Source of the DNA: Rotaria socialis
Lineage: Eukaryota > Rotifera > Eurotatoria > Philodinida > Philodinidae
NCBI GenBank assembly: GCA_905331475.1
Contig: CAJNYU010003456.1
Location: 1-64,000 of the forward strand
Length of the DNA stretch: 64,000 nt
Direction: 5' to 3'
Part shown: positions 47,459 to 60,499 of the stretch, piece by piece
Layout of the letters: every line of letters begins with the position of its first letter
How positions within the stretch are numbered: position 1 is the stretch's first letter
Notes under the pieces: generated by a model
What the model was told of the DNA's origin: nothing
Database searches by the model: none
Seen by the model: the letters and a program-made list of their open reading frames with translations, nothing else
Program-made: the position numbers and the translations under genes

Positions 47459-48730
47459 ACCATTGACTTTAAAGTGTTCATTATTTGAGTACATGTGTTT
47501 TTAGTGTGCCACTTGGCTTGATAATAAATGTCACAAAATTTCTGTTTAAATTGAACTTACAGTGAAAATATACAATAAACTTAGGAAACAACTGTACTCA
47601 GTGGAAAAATTTGCATTGAGCTACATTTCGATGAACTTATTCTAGTATTAGTTATTTTCTTCTTCAAATGTTTTACAAGTTGATAATTCAAATTTACTAG
47701 GTTATTTTGTTATATGGCTATTGAAACTTAGTTATATAGGAAGAAATAAGATTGAACTAGAAAATATTTTAAACATTCTACAAATAAAAGTTTCACATAA
47801 GAAAAACTTCGAGAAAATTCAAAGAGTCAACTCTATTTAGCAATGAGCTACTTTTTGAAAAAATATCAAATATATTTTCAAATGTAATGTATAATATTAA
47901 AGCTGTCTCGACTTTTCATTCGGACCAAACAAGCTTGAAAAGAGCTGATGCGAAAACTGACCGACGATTATTATAAGATGTGCACATAAGAATTTTGACT
48001 TGACACGATTTTATTTTTAATATACCTAATTTTATTATATTAGTTATGGAATAAGGCACGTCTGTCAGCAGGTAGTGTCTTCGATAAGTTCGTCTGTTGT
48101 ATTTTTATTCATTTATTTCGAAAATTCTTTTGTCAATTATTGCTTTATGAAACATGAACATATTATAAATTGCAAGTGTTGATGTTAACCATCGACTTAA
48201 GAACTATAATCATGAAGATACTATTTAAGTATTTCTCTAATCATTCTTAGCACAAATAAAGAATGTTGGATTATTTTTTCTTCATTAATAGTTTGCTACA
48301 GGCTTCATGTTAAGTTTTAGTTGAAATATGTTTTTAATGCATAGAAGCATTAAACTCTTGGGAAACTCATCTACGTGAAAGCGATTCAGACCATCATTAC
48401 TTTACTCATCTAGATAATTTCTCAATAACATATTTACAGCGTAAACTGAAGTAGTGCTGCCAAAAAAAATGTTTATGCCAATCTTCAAACTTTTGCATAA
48501 TTTTATCGAAACAATTTTGAGCAATAAAAGATTTTCAGCGCGTATAAATTTTGATAAATATATGATTTCTTCTGAATCTATCAAAACTTAGACTTAAAAT
48601 GAAGTATGACAATGGAATCTAAATATTATCTCAAGAAAATCACTACTGCCATGCTAGGTTTTAATGATGATGTGTAACAAGTAGAAAATAAGTTATTAAC
48701 AGAACTTTGATTTCTATCAGTTAGAACAAG
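47459..48730. other. Intergenic
   Basis: AT-rich; no features recognised. Confidence 0.4.
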
Positions 48731-48759
48731 TAGCTAACGTTCATCGACATCGAAATTCG

Positions 48760-49280
48760 ATTCACTGGACCCTAGACTGACAGTGCTGAGGAGAACAAAT
48801 GCATGGACAGGACAGAAAATCGGTTGTTCGTGCCAGCAGCTGATGATGATATTTTCAAACAGACGTGTGCAGGGGGTGGGAATAAGTGAAACTGAGGTAA
48901 GAATTAGACGAAAATTAAAGGCCTCAAGTAAAAGCATTGAAAATGAAGATAAAAGACGGACAAAACGGGACTCAAGGGTTCTTAAGGAGGGTAGAGCCTG
49001 ACTCTTACCTACCCACAAAAAGATATGGTTCCGAAATTTCATGATGGTTAGCTCAAAGTTCCGTAGGGAATCAGCTCGCCCCTCCACTGATCCCATCTAC
49101 AGAGCGGACTGTTTCACGTGGCCATGTCATGCACCCACCTATGGTTTGTGCTGTAACAATGCCCTTTCTGCCATAAAAATGGTGATTTGTACGACGGAGA
49201 TGGTCATTTGGACCACGGAAATGGTCGTTTGCGCCATTGTTACAGGCAGACAGACACAGGTGAATTACGACTTCTAGACC
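48760..49280. repeat. GC-richer insert with a small inverted-repeat element at 49151-49245
   Basis: Base composition rises sharply against the flanks. At 49151-49245 the ends CTGTAACAATG and CATTGTTACAG are perfect 11 bp inverted repeats, and the 73 bp inside contain direct repeats of an AATGGTCATTTG-like unit. The open frames across this block on both strands mirror each other and lack motifs. It is probably a transposon remnant; family unknown. Confidence 0.5.
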
Positions 49281-51179
49281 CTATCCTTTCAGTTTAGGGA
49301 ATTAGCTCAGTGACGTATTGAAAATTTTTTCTCAAAAGAATTAAAATAAGAACATATTCTGGTTTTACATCTGTGGTATCACTCTTCTTTACGAGTGATG
49401 TCAATAATTATTAGTCATGATCCAAGTTTTTTTTGTTTTCTACTAAGCATTGGTAGAATCAAGCTGAATATGTCTCGATCTCTTCACGCTACATAAAGTT
49501 CTGAAACAAAAATTATTTAACTATAATTTAAAGGTTACCTTTACAACTGTGATAATGGTAATACTTTTATATTATCAATTTACTGATCATTTTATTTTTT
49601 CACATTCAATAGTTATCCAGATGTAAAATTATCAGATAGCGTTATAACTGAGAGTTATCCGATCCTAACATAGTTATAGATACTTGAATTAAGATTGAAA
49701 CTTTTTGCAACCTCACTCGGATGAGATCCAACAAAGCATTGGAAACAAGTTTAAATAGCGTTGATACTCATTCCTTTCATTACAATATTTTTTTATGCTA
49801 TCGAACCACTGCACAAAACTAGAGGTTTGAATAAAATAAGAACGTGGAGGAAGAAAAAGTTTATATACGAAACATTTGACTTCTAAAATTGATTAGTGAA
49901 TCATTTAGTTTCTGTGCACTAATAATAACTATCGACGTAGCAGACCATTACATTCCGATATTTGCATTAGCAAAATTAATGAACAATTATGGTATTTGTT
50001 TTTATTATCGAAAAAAATGGTTATCTAAATTTAATTATTGTACTTGCGATGTTTCCTTTTAACATATACTGTTTAATATCAATAATCAAAATTTAAGTAA
50101 AAATGAATTCTGACACTTTTCAATCGGTGCCGCAACAATATCGAGACCATTTTACAATACATTTTAACTAAGATATATCCTGCTAATACCGACAATATAT
50201 CTACACTGCGCAAGTATTCAACAAACTCTCTACACGACATTATACGTGAATTATAATACTAATTATCTTCTCAAGTTTCGTTCGAATTGATAGAATGGCA
50301 AGTTCGATAAGATAGCAGATGAGCCAATTATTATATTTGTCATTCTTCGCCGCCAGAGAAATTCTGGATACTGTGATAAGAGAAAAGTATTTTTGAAATA
50401 TCTTTATTTTTGAATTGATATTTAACAACGATGATTGATGCGGAAAACACAATTGTTTTAATTTTCCCAGTAGTCAAATTAATGAATAGATTATCTTATC
50501 CATAGTTATCACTAAAATTATTTCGATCATTTTTATTAATCTTATACTAAATTGATAAACCAATAAAACCAGTTTTATTGATCCCATGGGACTTTAATAA
50601 TCGTTCATAGATAAAGGAATCACTTGTTTTTTCTATTCGATTTTAAGTTTAAGCAGTGATTTGTCAAATTTAATCAATATACTATGTAGTTAAAGTCGCC
50701 ATTTTGTTACATTTGTTTTCAGCAGCTTATTGATGAAACTCTAGCAACAAATCATCACAAGAAAACACCATTATCTCTAAGTAAAATGAAGTCATATTTT
50801 CAACATTTTCCAAAACAGCAACAATATATTGCTAAAAATGTTTCAAAGAACTAGTTTCTCTATAATAAAATCCTACTTATTGTGAATGTTCTTTCTTTTA
50901 TTCACATAAACATATTATTTACTTTTTTATTCTTTTATTTTTCAGTGTTGTATACATATGGACTTGGTCCCAGGCTTTTTTTTTTATAAATGTTGGTACC
51001 CTCGTCTAAAATAAGCTTTTTTTTAAAATTTCTTACATATGCAGAACACAATATCAATATTGAGAAGACATTTATTGACTCGCATTATCACGAAAAAAAT
51101 TTAGATAAATATAACTGTAGTATAGACCTGTTGTCAATACTATTTGCTCTCATCTGATTAATACACAGAAGTCTATACA
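49281..51179. other. Intergenic, upstream of legumain
   Basis: AT-rich, no domain-bearing exon or repeat recognised. Confidence 0.45.
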
Positions 51180-53040
51180 ATGCATCGGCAACTATTGCTT
51201 CCTATTCTATGTCTAGTTTTATTCGGAATCAGTTTTAGTTGGGCAGCTAATTGGGCAGTGCTTGTAGCTGGTTCTCGTGATTGGGTAAACTATCGTCATC
51301 AAGCTGATGTATGTCATGCTTATCAAATCCTACATAAAAATGGTATTCCTGATTCGAATATTGTTGTCATGATGTACGATGATTTAGCTCATCATTGGCG
51401 GTGAGTACAATACTTATGTACACCGTGCTTATATTCTATTTATTTCTTTTCAATACCAGAAATCCAACAAAAGGTATCATTATTAATCATCCCAAAGGAA
51501 ATGATGTTTACCATGGAGTACCTCATGACTACACTGGCAAAGTAAAATGAATTCATTGTCAATTGATTTAGCCATATTTTAGAATAGGATGTGACACCAG
51601 AGAATTTTATGAATGTTTTGCTCGGTAATCAGGAAGCACTGCGCAATATTGGTAGTGGAAAAGTGTTGAAAAGGTAAAAAGCAATCATAATTTGTTACAA
51701 CTGCTTTTAAATATTAGTTCATATATAGTGGTCCCGATGATAATGTTTTTATCTATTACACTGATCATGGTGCTGTGGGTACGCTATTGTATTTTTATTC
51801 AGTTCTTAACATAGAATTTTCTTTTTAAATAGGTTTAGTTGCTTTCCCATCTGGCGTAGTATGTTTATGTTCAAAACTTATTTCTCAAACACTATACCTT
51901 TTCTCTTAGCTCTATGCAAAAGATTTAAATCAAACTATTAACACCATGTATAATCAAAAGAAATATAAGCAAGTTAGTGTGTTGTGTTTGTTAAAAAAGA
52001 AAATAATTAAAATACATATATTCCCGATAGTTAGTTATTTATATCGAAGCTTGCGAATCCGGTTCAATGCTAGAAGATATTCTATCAGATAAAATAAATG
52101 TATATGGAACAACAGCATCAAATGCTCAAGAATCATCATATGCATGCTATCATGATGTACTACGTGGTACATATTTAGGTGATGTTTACTCGGTCGTTTG
52201 GATGGAAGATTCTGATGCTGAAATGATTGATAAAGAGACATTATATCAACAATATTTAATAACACAAAGTAAAACAAACGCAAGTCATGTCATGCAATAT
52301 GGAGATCTTGTGAGGAAGAAGGATTCTTTCTACCTATCAAAAATATTTTCTCTTAGAATCTAGCCAAATCTCATAATGTAAGTGAGTTTCAAGGTGTAGA
52401 AAAATCAAATGTCTCCAAGTACAATAATTTTATTGATCAATATAATAATTTACTTAGAGTACGATAATGAAATATTTCAATCCAACAATCATAACTCTTT
52501 TTCATATAGCGAGATGCAGTTCGTTCTGAAGATGTACGCATTGAAATTATTAAACATCGTTTAACTATTGTTGAAGTCAATTCAATTGAAGAAAAAGAAT
52601 TGAAAAATGAACTTACTCAATTATACAGGGTGTGTCGGGATATTTATTTTTGTTTTAATTTAATAATAACACATAATTAGTTTTGTTTAGGATCGAAATA
52701 TAATTTTCCATAGAATTTATCAAATAGCTTCAACAGTATTATCATTGAATCATGAAAACTATTTGGAAATGATTCTTGAAAAACGTATGAAATTGACTCA
52801 ACATGATTGTTATATATCTGTGACACAACATATCCATGAAAAATGCTTCGATCTTCAAGTTCGTTAAGATGCCATTCTATTATTTTCAACGATACGAGTT
52901 TTTGTTTTTAAATTTAGAATGAATTTGTTCTAAATAAACTTTATATTATGGCCAATTTATGTGAAATCGGTTTGCTTGACATTACTATAAATCAAGCTAT
53001 TGATGAAGTATGCAATCATCGAATCTATTTTGACTATTAA
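51180..53040 (+). CDS. LGMN: Legumain (asparaginyl endopeptidase, peptidase family C13)
   Basis: Lysosomal cysteine protease cleaving after Asn. Exon 1 (51180-51400) starts with a signal peptide ([18 protein letters not shown]) directly followed by the mature-type N-terminus [20 protein letters not shown]. Small exons then give [34 protein letters not shown], the catalytic His in [11 protein letters not shown] (~51755), and the catalytic Cys in [12 protein letters not shown] (~52060), followed by [33 protein letters not shown]. The later exons to 53040 encode a helical C-terminal prodomain ending CNHRIYFDY. Length about 430 residues matches animal legumains. Both catalytic residues are present, so an active enzyme is expected. 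Roughly ten introns, all short. Confidence 0.92.
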
Positions 53041-53851
53041 TTTCTTCAAATGTTCGTATCTTGAAACAGTTTTATTTTCAAATAAACACACTTATCATCC
53101 GCAGTGTTTATTAAATAATTGTTGGGTTAAAAAACTAAGGATAAAATGACTATAGAATTAAATCTAATATACATTTTTTCTAAAGCAATAATTCATTTTT
53201 TTGAAATTTTTACTACCGTCAGTAATACTTTTTTTGAATTAGGATACATGTTTGAATGAGCGTTCTAATAGTATCTACGGTTTTGAGAATGCCATTCCTA
53301 TTTAGTAAAACCTGTAAGCATGCTCATAAACACTAGCAGATAAAAAATAAGCGATAGTATTGACGAAAATTTTCCACATTTGGAAAATAGTTTGCATATT
53401 ATAAGCATGAAATATTCCTAGCACACACTTTACGATGAAGTGCCGCTGGACTTCACATCTTTAAAGAATTTTACATGCCGGGAAATCAAGGGGGGGGGGG
53501 GGGAAGCAGTTTCTCAGAATTCCGAGTCATATAAATTCAGAAAATATAATTTATATTCTGAACTAATAAAAGCATCAATCGAAACAATATACGAAACAAA
53601 CTATACAGATAAGCTAGTTGCTGTGAAACAAGGACGTCCTGCCATAAGAAAGTATAATGCAAATTCTTTTGAAATTCGTAATTCGCATCACCGAAGAGAG
53701 CAAGTTGTAACATGTTGATTTATGACAAGAGTCTGGTTTATGCTCTTGATATTATAAATTGCATGTATTATCTACGTTGCATAAATAAAACAAAATGATG
53801 TATATAATTAGCATGCTTACAAAATTTAGTAAGACGCCTGTCCATGCCCCG
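53041..53851. other. Intergenic with a G14 homopolymer
   Basis: A run of 14 G residues (53490-53503) is striking in this AT-rich DNA. The open frame at 53440-53718 crosses it and is not credible. Confidence 0.5.
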
Positions 53852-54072
53852 AAAATCGTCGTGATTTGGTGATTTCTTAAAAATCGCGATTTTTTTTCTG
53901 CTGGACATCCATCTAAAGAAGGAGAAAAAAATCGGTGATTTAGTTTGAACTAAATGGCGCTTCAGCTCACAGTAAATCGCTGATTTGTCTCTTTCTTTAC
54001 AAGGATGCTCAGCAGAAAAAATTGCACTTTCTACACCGATTTTTAAAAAGTCGCCAAAATCACAACGATTTT
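53852..54072. mobile_element. Near-complete palindromic MITE (221 bp)
   Basis: The left arm from 53852 (AAAATCGTCGTGATTT) matches the reverse complement of the right arm ending at 54072 (AAAATCGTTGTGATTT). The match continues through TTAAAAATCG, a TTTTTTCTGCTG stretch and an inner pair of (A)AAGAAGGAGA.../...TCTCTTTCTTTA arms, leaving only a ~35 bp loop. No convincing target duplication is visible. Non-coding. Confidence 0.75.
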
Positions 54073-55740
54073 GGTGAGATTGGTGTCTTCAGTCGAGACA
54101 AATTATAATGCAATCCTATGCGCAAAAGTTCTGAAAAAGTCGTGTCTACACGGTGTATTGTTGAACTATTCTAGCTAATACATTTAATAATAAAAGCAAT
54201 TGGTACGTAGAATGCAATCTAAGAAAAAAGTCGAATTCTTTCAATTATGATGCAACTCAAGGGGGGATTGGAGGGTTCTCGAGATTTCGAATCCAATGGG
54301 AATCCTGGACTCAAATAAAAATCCAGGGAATCCAAGGAATATCCAAGGAATACTTAAATTATATGTCTGAACAACACTGAAATCATAACTCATGCTGATC
54401 CATAATAAATATCCCTTCGTTCATTTAATATGTTGAAACCCGTTCCTTTAAGGGAACCCCGTAGTCGTATGGAAAATAAGGGTGTGGACGTGAATGTTTC
54501 GTGGGGATGGAAAAAAGACGTAGATCATCGCCATCATCGATATCGTAAACTGAACGTTCTGGGGTATAGAAGCTACTGATTTCTAACGAAATAATGTGAT
54601 CTTAATCATGACACTATAGTATGGTTATTTATACAGTTCAATTAGATGAGAGATTTCAAACATTTTATACAGTAACGCTTATATTGATTCATAGAAGGAT
54701 GAATCGGACTACAACTTTAAATCCGGCATAACATATATATAGTTGCAATTGAACTAAGGGACTAGCTCCGAAGACGAACTTGCGGTCTTTTCATTTTATC
54801 CAATACTTAGTAAGTCGTAGTTCTGCGATCAACACTAGACTTCCTAGACTGATCAATAATGATTTATCCGTGAATATTAATACAAAAAAGAATGGGCAAA
54901 TAATCTATTGACTATTAACCAAATGATTGGAACAATATACTAATCGATGATCTTATATTAGTTCATTACCTGGCTCGTTTAATAAAATAGACATGATTAA
55001 TGAGAAAATATAACAGGTTAATTTTGATCGATATTACTTTGATTTTTACTGCCCTTTCACTGGCAAAGGACAATAAAACAAGAGCTTTTTTTGTCTCTAG
55101 TATTGATGCATATCTTATGAAAAAATTTGTCTGAACTTAACGATGACTGGACTATTTTTCTTCTGTAGAAGAATAAAAATCCCTCGACTTTCACAATTCA
55201 AAGCAAGCTTAGAGCCAATAATTGAATCTTCGAGAAAAAGACCGACAGCTAGAAAGCAAAAAGGATAGAGATGCGGAACTCGATGAAGATCTTGAATATT
55301 TGGGCGAAGCTCAGGCATTCTAGTGCATGCAGAATCTGCTTTGTTCTTGTCCAAATGCAGTGCGTTGAAATTTTTATTAAAGTTCTCAAAAATGTCACAC
55401 AAGATAAGAAAAAGATGATTTCGAAACAATCAGCTTCAAAATGACCTCATGATCTTCTCCTTTGTGATAATTTTAAAAAGACTAATGGTCAAGCTTATAA
55501 TCTAGCCTATAATCTTCTTTCCAGGTTTGATTTTAATTTTGTTTAGAAGAAAACAAAGTAGATCAGTTATATGAATCTAGTGTAAAAAAAGTTCGTATTG
55601 TCTAATCTGACGAAAATCATTACAACTCATTGGGTCAATAGTCAAACTAGTATTTAAAATGTAATGTGGCTTTTTTTTATATCCAAATCAGAGAAATATA
55701 GTTGATCCTAAGACAAAATTTACAATTCGTCTTCTGTGTC
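54073..55740. other. Intergenic, with GGAATCC-type repeats at 54255-54360
   Basis: At 54255-54360 there are repeats of the type AATCCAAGGAATATCC and GGGAATCC in both orientations. A degenerate GGGTGTGGACGTG telomere-like motif lies near 54480. The remainder shows no gene; the minus open frame at 55115-55429 has no motif. Confidence 0.45.
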
Positions 55741-55754
55741 AACCAGCGATAAAT

Positions 55755-56095
55755 ACCCAGGTGAATGAATCCGACAACGGATCTTATCGAATCGTATGGG
55801 ATCTGACTCTCCGACAGAATTCGATAGGATTCCTAGACACGAACCTATTGTCGGTTCCGACAGAAAAAATCATTTTCTTACTCACGATCAAATAAGCATT
55901 CTGTGCCATCAGAGCGCAAAGGTGATTCGTTAGAGTTGGATTCCGTTAAAATCCAACATCGGATCCGACGGTAGGTCCGTGTCCATGAATCCCATAAAAT
56001 TTCGTCGGTTTTATTGAAACACATATGGTATTCGGTATATTCACTGTCTGATCATTGTCGGAATCCGATAGGATCCTACTGTCGGAATGATTCTC
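55755..56095. repeat. Inverted degenerate array of TCCGATAGGATCC-type units
   Basis: Motifs of the type GAATCCGACAACGGATC, TCGATAGGATTCC, GTCGGTTCCGACAG and GAATCCGATAGGATCC recur in both orientations across about 340 bp in two blocks (55755-55865 and 55935-56095) around a short core. The composition differs from the flanks. Another member of the inverted minisatellite group. Confidence 0.55.
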
Positions 56096-56666
56096 CTGAG
56101 AATCTCAATTTCATACCATAAGAGTCTCCGAACCAATTTTTTTCTTCACTTCCAAACTATTTTTCTTTTGTGTCAAAATTAATGCCAAAAATAGTACAGC
56201 CATAGATAGAGAGCCTCTTATCTTTTAGTAGAATCTCATTGATTTATCTTATTGCTTGCTGCTCTTTGTTATCCTACCTCGAACATTTTCTCTTAAAAGT
56301 AAGAAAGTCAACTGCTGTGTTGTCAAAATGGACTTGATAACAGTCTAATTAGGTTAAGTGCCTGGAATTTTAAAATAGATAACCCTAGTGAACTATCTCC
56401 CATGTAAAAATGCAAAAGAAATCAAGTAAAACTTTCATGCTATAGTCTATTACAACATTGATGTATAGCATGATTTCAGATCTAGATATTTGTTTAAAAA
56501 AAGAAGAGGTATAATTTTCACTTATATATGCTTTGTAGTAACAAGATACGTAATTCGTTGTATCTATGTAAAACATAGTTCCTGAAAGGTATTGAATCCT
56601 ATTATACATCGTATTATTAATACTAAGATATCATGTTATGAATTTTCTAAATTTCACATCGTTTGA
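56096..56666. other. Intergenic, 3' of the LicD-family gene
   Basis: No feature recognised. Confidence 0.4.
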
Positions 56667-58047
56667 TCACCTTATTTCGGTCATATATCGATTACCATAG
56701 TTATAAACGAGATGTTCGTGAACATTATCTACAGTTGGAAATGTTTGTCCATCTATTTCGGCCATTCTCTCAAAAGAAATCGGTGTTAAAAAATTATTGT
56801 TGGCTTGAATGATGTATATAGAAATATTCGATATTGGATTTGTTGCGCTTTTGGCGGCTGTATATAAGTCAATGTAGGCAGATAAGTCCCCCATTACTGT
56901 TGGTGATTTACGATGAACAATTTGTCTAGTGAGCCAATTTGTTATTGAATTGTTTTTGCGCACACATAAACGAGACATGCCAAGAGCCTAATACAAATGA
57001 CTTCTATTTTTCATTCTTTTATCACTATATATGGCATTACCTCGAACAAATGATAGCCATTTTCATACAGTTCACTACGAATTTCATTTGTATGGAGATA
57101 TGTACTGTTAAAATAGCCTACGTCAATGTCATGTGTCCACGGAATAATAGTATGATCACGTACAGCTCCAAGTAGGCTGCCATAGATAACTACGTATGTT
57201 AGGTTATGACTTCGGAAAAATCCATCCAGAAACACCAAAAAATGTTTAAGAATGTAGGCACAACAAGTCTCGTTTTTTGTTGTACATTGAGTTGAATAAG
57301 AACACTGAAGAGAAGAACATTCGCTGATGCCTGCTTTGGAAAACTTCATAGTAATTAATGGTGTGATCTCTTTTCTAAAGATAGAAATGCATACGACATA
57401 TCAGTATGACAATCTCATTTATGATTTTCATAAATATTTTTATGCGCAGAATCGTTTGATAAATTTGTAAAGACTGAGACTTGTCACATGGATAATGTCG
57501 AAAGATAATTCCCGTTTGTGAATCATTATTCTAATAAAAAGTCCTCGTATTATATTATCCCCCATAGAAAATCATCAGATTGATATGAAACCGGTCCGGT
57601 TATAATGCGTTCCACTTCTTTCAGTGTCATTTTCTGTTAGAGAATATCAATAAATTGTGCTAATAATAATAAAATCTTAAAGGCTCATTGATGTCATATT
57701 CATTGAGATAGCTATTAGAAAAATAAGAAAGAAAATGAACACTATGTTTCAATTTAGTGCTAACAGAATTTATTTGTAGCATCTCAAAATATAAAAGTGA
57801 AAAAACTGCTTTGCATTTTTCTAGACAAAATCCCAATGCGAGTTTTAAACCATGATAGAGTTTTCAACAAAGTCTCAAGGAAACGTACAAATCTTAGTAA
57901 AAAATCATAGTATCAAACATCTACTCACTGTATCCGTTCGAACCTAGTAGTATGATTCGTTGTGTATATGAAATAGGTTACAATAACCACCACAGACATT
58001 GTAGTCAATATATAGTAGACCCGTTTATTTTGCGGTAGGCAACTCAT
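56667..58047 (-). CDS. LicD/fukutin-like family type II membrane protein
   Basis: The first exon starts at 58047 (MSCLPQNKRVYY) and has one signal-anchor (ILTTMSVVVIVTYFIY), then a GTGAGT donor. Middle exons (58,000-57,350) are only partly resolved; one contains MTLKEVERIITGPVSYQSDD. The catalytic-type core is clear: FFRSHNLTYVVIYGSLLGAVRDH and TIIPWTHDIDVGYF (LicD signature YGSLLGAVR plus the DxD-like DID). After a short intron following MPYIV the last exon gives DLSAYIDLYTA, MAEIDGQTFPTV and YGNRYMTEIR, as in LicD C-termini. LicD-family enzymes transfer phospho-sugar alcohols or phosphocholine to glycans in the Golgi. Exact substrate unknown. Confidence 0.75.
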
Positions 58048-58197
58048 TCTTTCTAACACATTAAATATCTAAATGAAAAAAGGCAATATTTGGAAGTGTG
58101 CAGTTGTATTTATCGCTTCATTACATCCACAACTAGCTACTATTTATCTACGTATGTGTGTCGCTTTCTTAATCTGGCATCATGTTTTATCACCAAC

Positions 58198-58286
58198 TTA
58201 ACCCTTTCCGGCCCGGTGTTGCCATATGGCAACATTTTCCCTAGGGGGGTACGACAATTTCCAAACAGCGGGCCGGAAAGGGTTAA
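58198..58286. mobile_element. piggyBac-type MITE with TTAA duplications
   Basis: An 81 bp element (58202-58282) is bounded on both sides by TTAA (58198-58201, 58283-58286). Its ends are perfect 14 bp inverted repeats, CCCTTTCCGGCCCG. TTAA duplication and CCCTTT tips are typical of piggyBac. The interior includes the perfect 16 bp palindrome GTTGCCATATGGCAAC at 58218-58233. Non-autonomous. Confidence 0.85.
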
Positions 58287-58865
58287 TCATGAGATTAAAT
58301 CGCGATATATCGTCAAAACTGATGATTTTTGTCAATTTCCCCAACAGAATCGAGATTCATCAAACAACGACACGACTTTGATGAAATATATCAATGACAT
58401 TAGACTGCTTATCATAGGGCCTCCTCGAGTTCATTTTCTTTATATTTCTTATTACAAAGAAACAGTTGAATCAACCGGTAACAAAAATAATTTATGGAAA
58501 AAATGCGAATAGCAAAGCCAACTAACTGGAGCACGGAGACAGATAGAACTACTAATACAGTGAGACGATAAGATGAATGATATGATATGATTTTCCATAA
58601 TATTACCGATGTGAACAGTTAAGTCAAAATCACTGAAATTTATGACTTTTCCTGATTTTTCCTGAGAAAATCGTGAATAATTGTCAAAAGTGCGACAATT
58701 TTGAGGATATGGGTACATTTATATCATACAGTCTATAGTAAGATGTGTCGTGTTATTATACCGACATTGAGGTTCTCTCCTGTTAAGTGTAGTTTCATTA
58801 CGCTCACATATAGTATCTCGTTATAAATGTTGTTCTGTGAAACGTATTTCGAGAGTCTCACATGG
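58287..58865. other. Intergenic
   Basis: No gene recognised; open frames here cross the MITE or lack motifs. Confidence 0.4.
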
Positions 58866-58869
58866 TTTT

Positions 58870-58985
58870 GTAAACCTTGAAGAGTTTGGTAGACTCTTGC
58901 AGCTTATGGTGGACCATTGTAGACCACAATAGACCCCTATAACCCATGATAGGCCTCGGTAGACTCTTATAATCTAGAAGGATTA
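58870..58985. repeat. Degenerate ~15-bp tandem array (GGTAGACTCTTATAA type)
   Basis: About seven loosely conserved units with GTAGAC / TAGACC cores spaced close to 15 bp. No inverted partner was found nearby. Confidence 0.45.
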
Positions 58986-60390
58986 TTGATTTAAATAATT
59001 CTAAGTAGAATTATCAGGAGATTTATTTGCATAATCCAGTGGTTTTCCGTATATTATAATCTTAGGTGAGTCTTGTTTTATTCAAAATCGACTAGACAGA
59101 ATAAGCTCGACAGTATGACGAGGAAAATGATAGCTATATTTCTAGCAAACTGCATAGCATGATTTATTAGTCTAAACAAATAGATTCCAGTTAAGGAAAG
59201 GTGGAATGTAACATAGAAGAAAGCGAGCTAAAAGATATAGAACGCTAAATTTGAGTATAATGCTTCAAAATTTTTTTTACAAAATTTTCATTGAAAAAAT
59301 ATGATGAATTTCTAGACGTATTTCGATTGTTGTTTGATCAACTATGAATTTTTATTCTGGAAGTCTTTTTTCGAAAGAATTCATCTCCATTAATTGATAT
59401 TTTTTTGCTACTCTTTCTCACTTCATTTCGCAGGTCGAGCATTACGGCGACCAGAAACGATCGTACACGGGCGAAAACGCTAACGTATACTATCGTTGCT
59501 GGCCGTTTACGATCATGTGTCTTTCACCTAGGAATTCTTGTCTCTTTGTTGTTACTTTACATTACTATTCTATAACTCTACCCCTGTCACTCTCAAAATT
59601 TTACTGTAAGAATCCTCCCAATCCGAGCGATGTTCATGTCATTCAAAACTTCTGGATTCTCTAAGAAAAGCGAAATGTTAGGGTTCTACCGCAAATATTT
59701 TGAATATGTCTTGAAAGCTTTTCTATTTTACACATAATTTTAAACTTCTAAGCAATATCGCATCAAATTTATCTGCAGGAAAACCTTTTTCTGGTGTTTT
59801 AAATCTGTGTACTATTTTTTAGCTAGTAGGAGTAATTCTTTCACTTGACATAATCGTATATTTGTCAGTTTCATGTACTAATCTTCATTTTCTTCTAAAA
59901 AATGCTTATCTCAAGCACAGATATCACTCACTTTGATTTATTGAAATTTTTATGTCGTTATGATTGGCTTCTTAACCAATATCTTTCTGAAATGGAATTC
60001 CGATCCAAAACTATCACCGTATTGCTCAGTAGCAATATGTTAACTATTTTATAATAACTAGTTACTTCCAAATATTTACGATAGCACTCTGGTGGCCAGC
60101 AGTATGACCTTGTGATATAGCCACGAATTAAGAGTGGCATGTATTGTTCTCACATAGGCTATTAAAGGTAAAGATATCAGACTTGTCGGATCTTGGAAAA
60201 GTTTAAATTATTCACTCACAATAGTCTTCAAAACTCAATGGTATCAGTCCACTAGCAAACAGCTTACCCATTTTTACTGCAATCGAAGATTGAATTGTAA
60301 GCATGAAAAAAAAGAATAGATAAAGAGAGTACCACATAAAAATAAGAGGACAAGCACAAAGATAAGACTAGTACGACACGAAAAAGAAGA
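58986..60390. other. Intergenic with a hairpin near 59470-59520
   Basis: At 59470-59520 the motif ACGGCGACCAGAAACGAT is matched by the inverted ATCGTTGCTGGCCGT, forming an imperfect GC-rich hairpin that may be a small MITE. No gene recognised. Confidence 0.4.
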
Positions 60391-60391
60391 G

Positions 60392-60481
60392 AAAAGCCAT
60401 AATTTATATCTACAAATGATACACGTGTATGAAGCCAAAAGCCATGATTTATATATACAAATATATACAAGTGTGTGAAGC
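60392..60481. repeat. Two-copy 45-bp direct repeat
   Basis: Two adjacent copies start at 60392 and 60437 with AAAAGCCAT(A/G)ATTTATAT and share about 85 percent identity by eye. Confidence 0.65.
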
Positions 60482-60499
60482 AAAGGTAAAACAAACTGA

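Noticed and set aside
48734..49096. Minus-strand frame of 120 codons in the GC-shifted block, with an opposing plus frame
   Set aside because: Frames mirror each other in a probable transposon remnant; no recognisable protein.
53440..53718. Frame across the G14 run
   Set aside because: Homopolymer creates a glycine run; no domain.
58090..58512. Plus-strand frame of 140 codons
   Set aside because: Runs straight through the piggyBac MITE, so it cannot be an ancestral reading frame.
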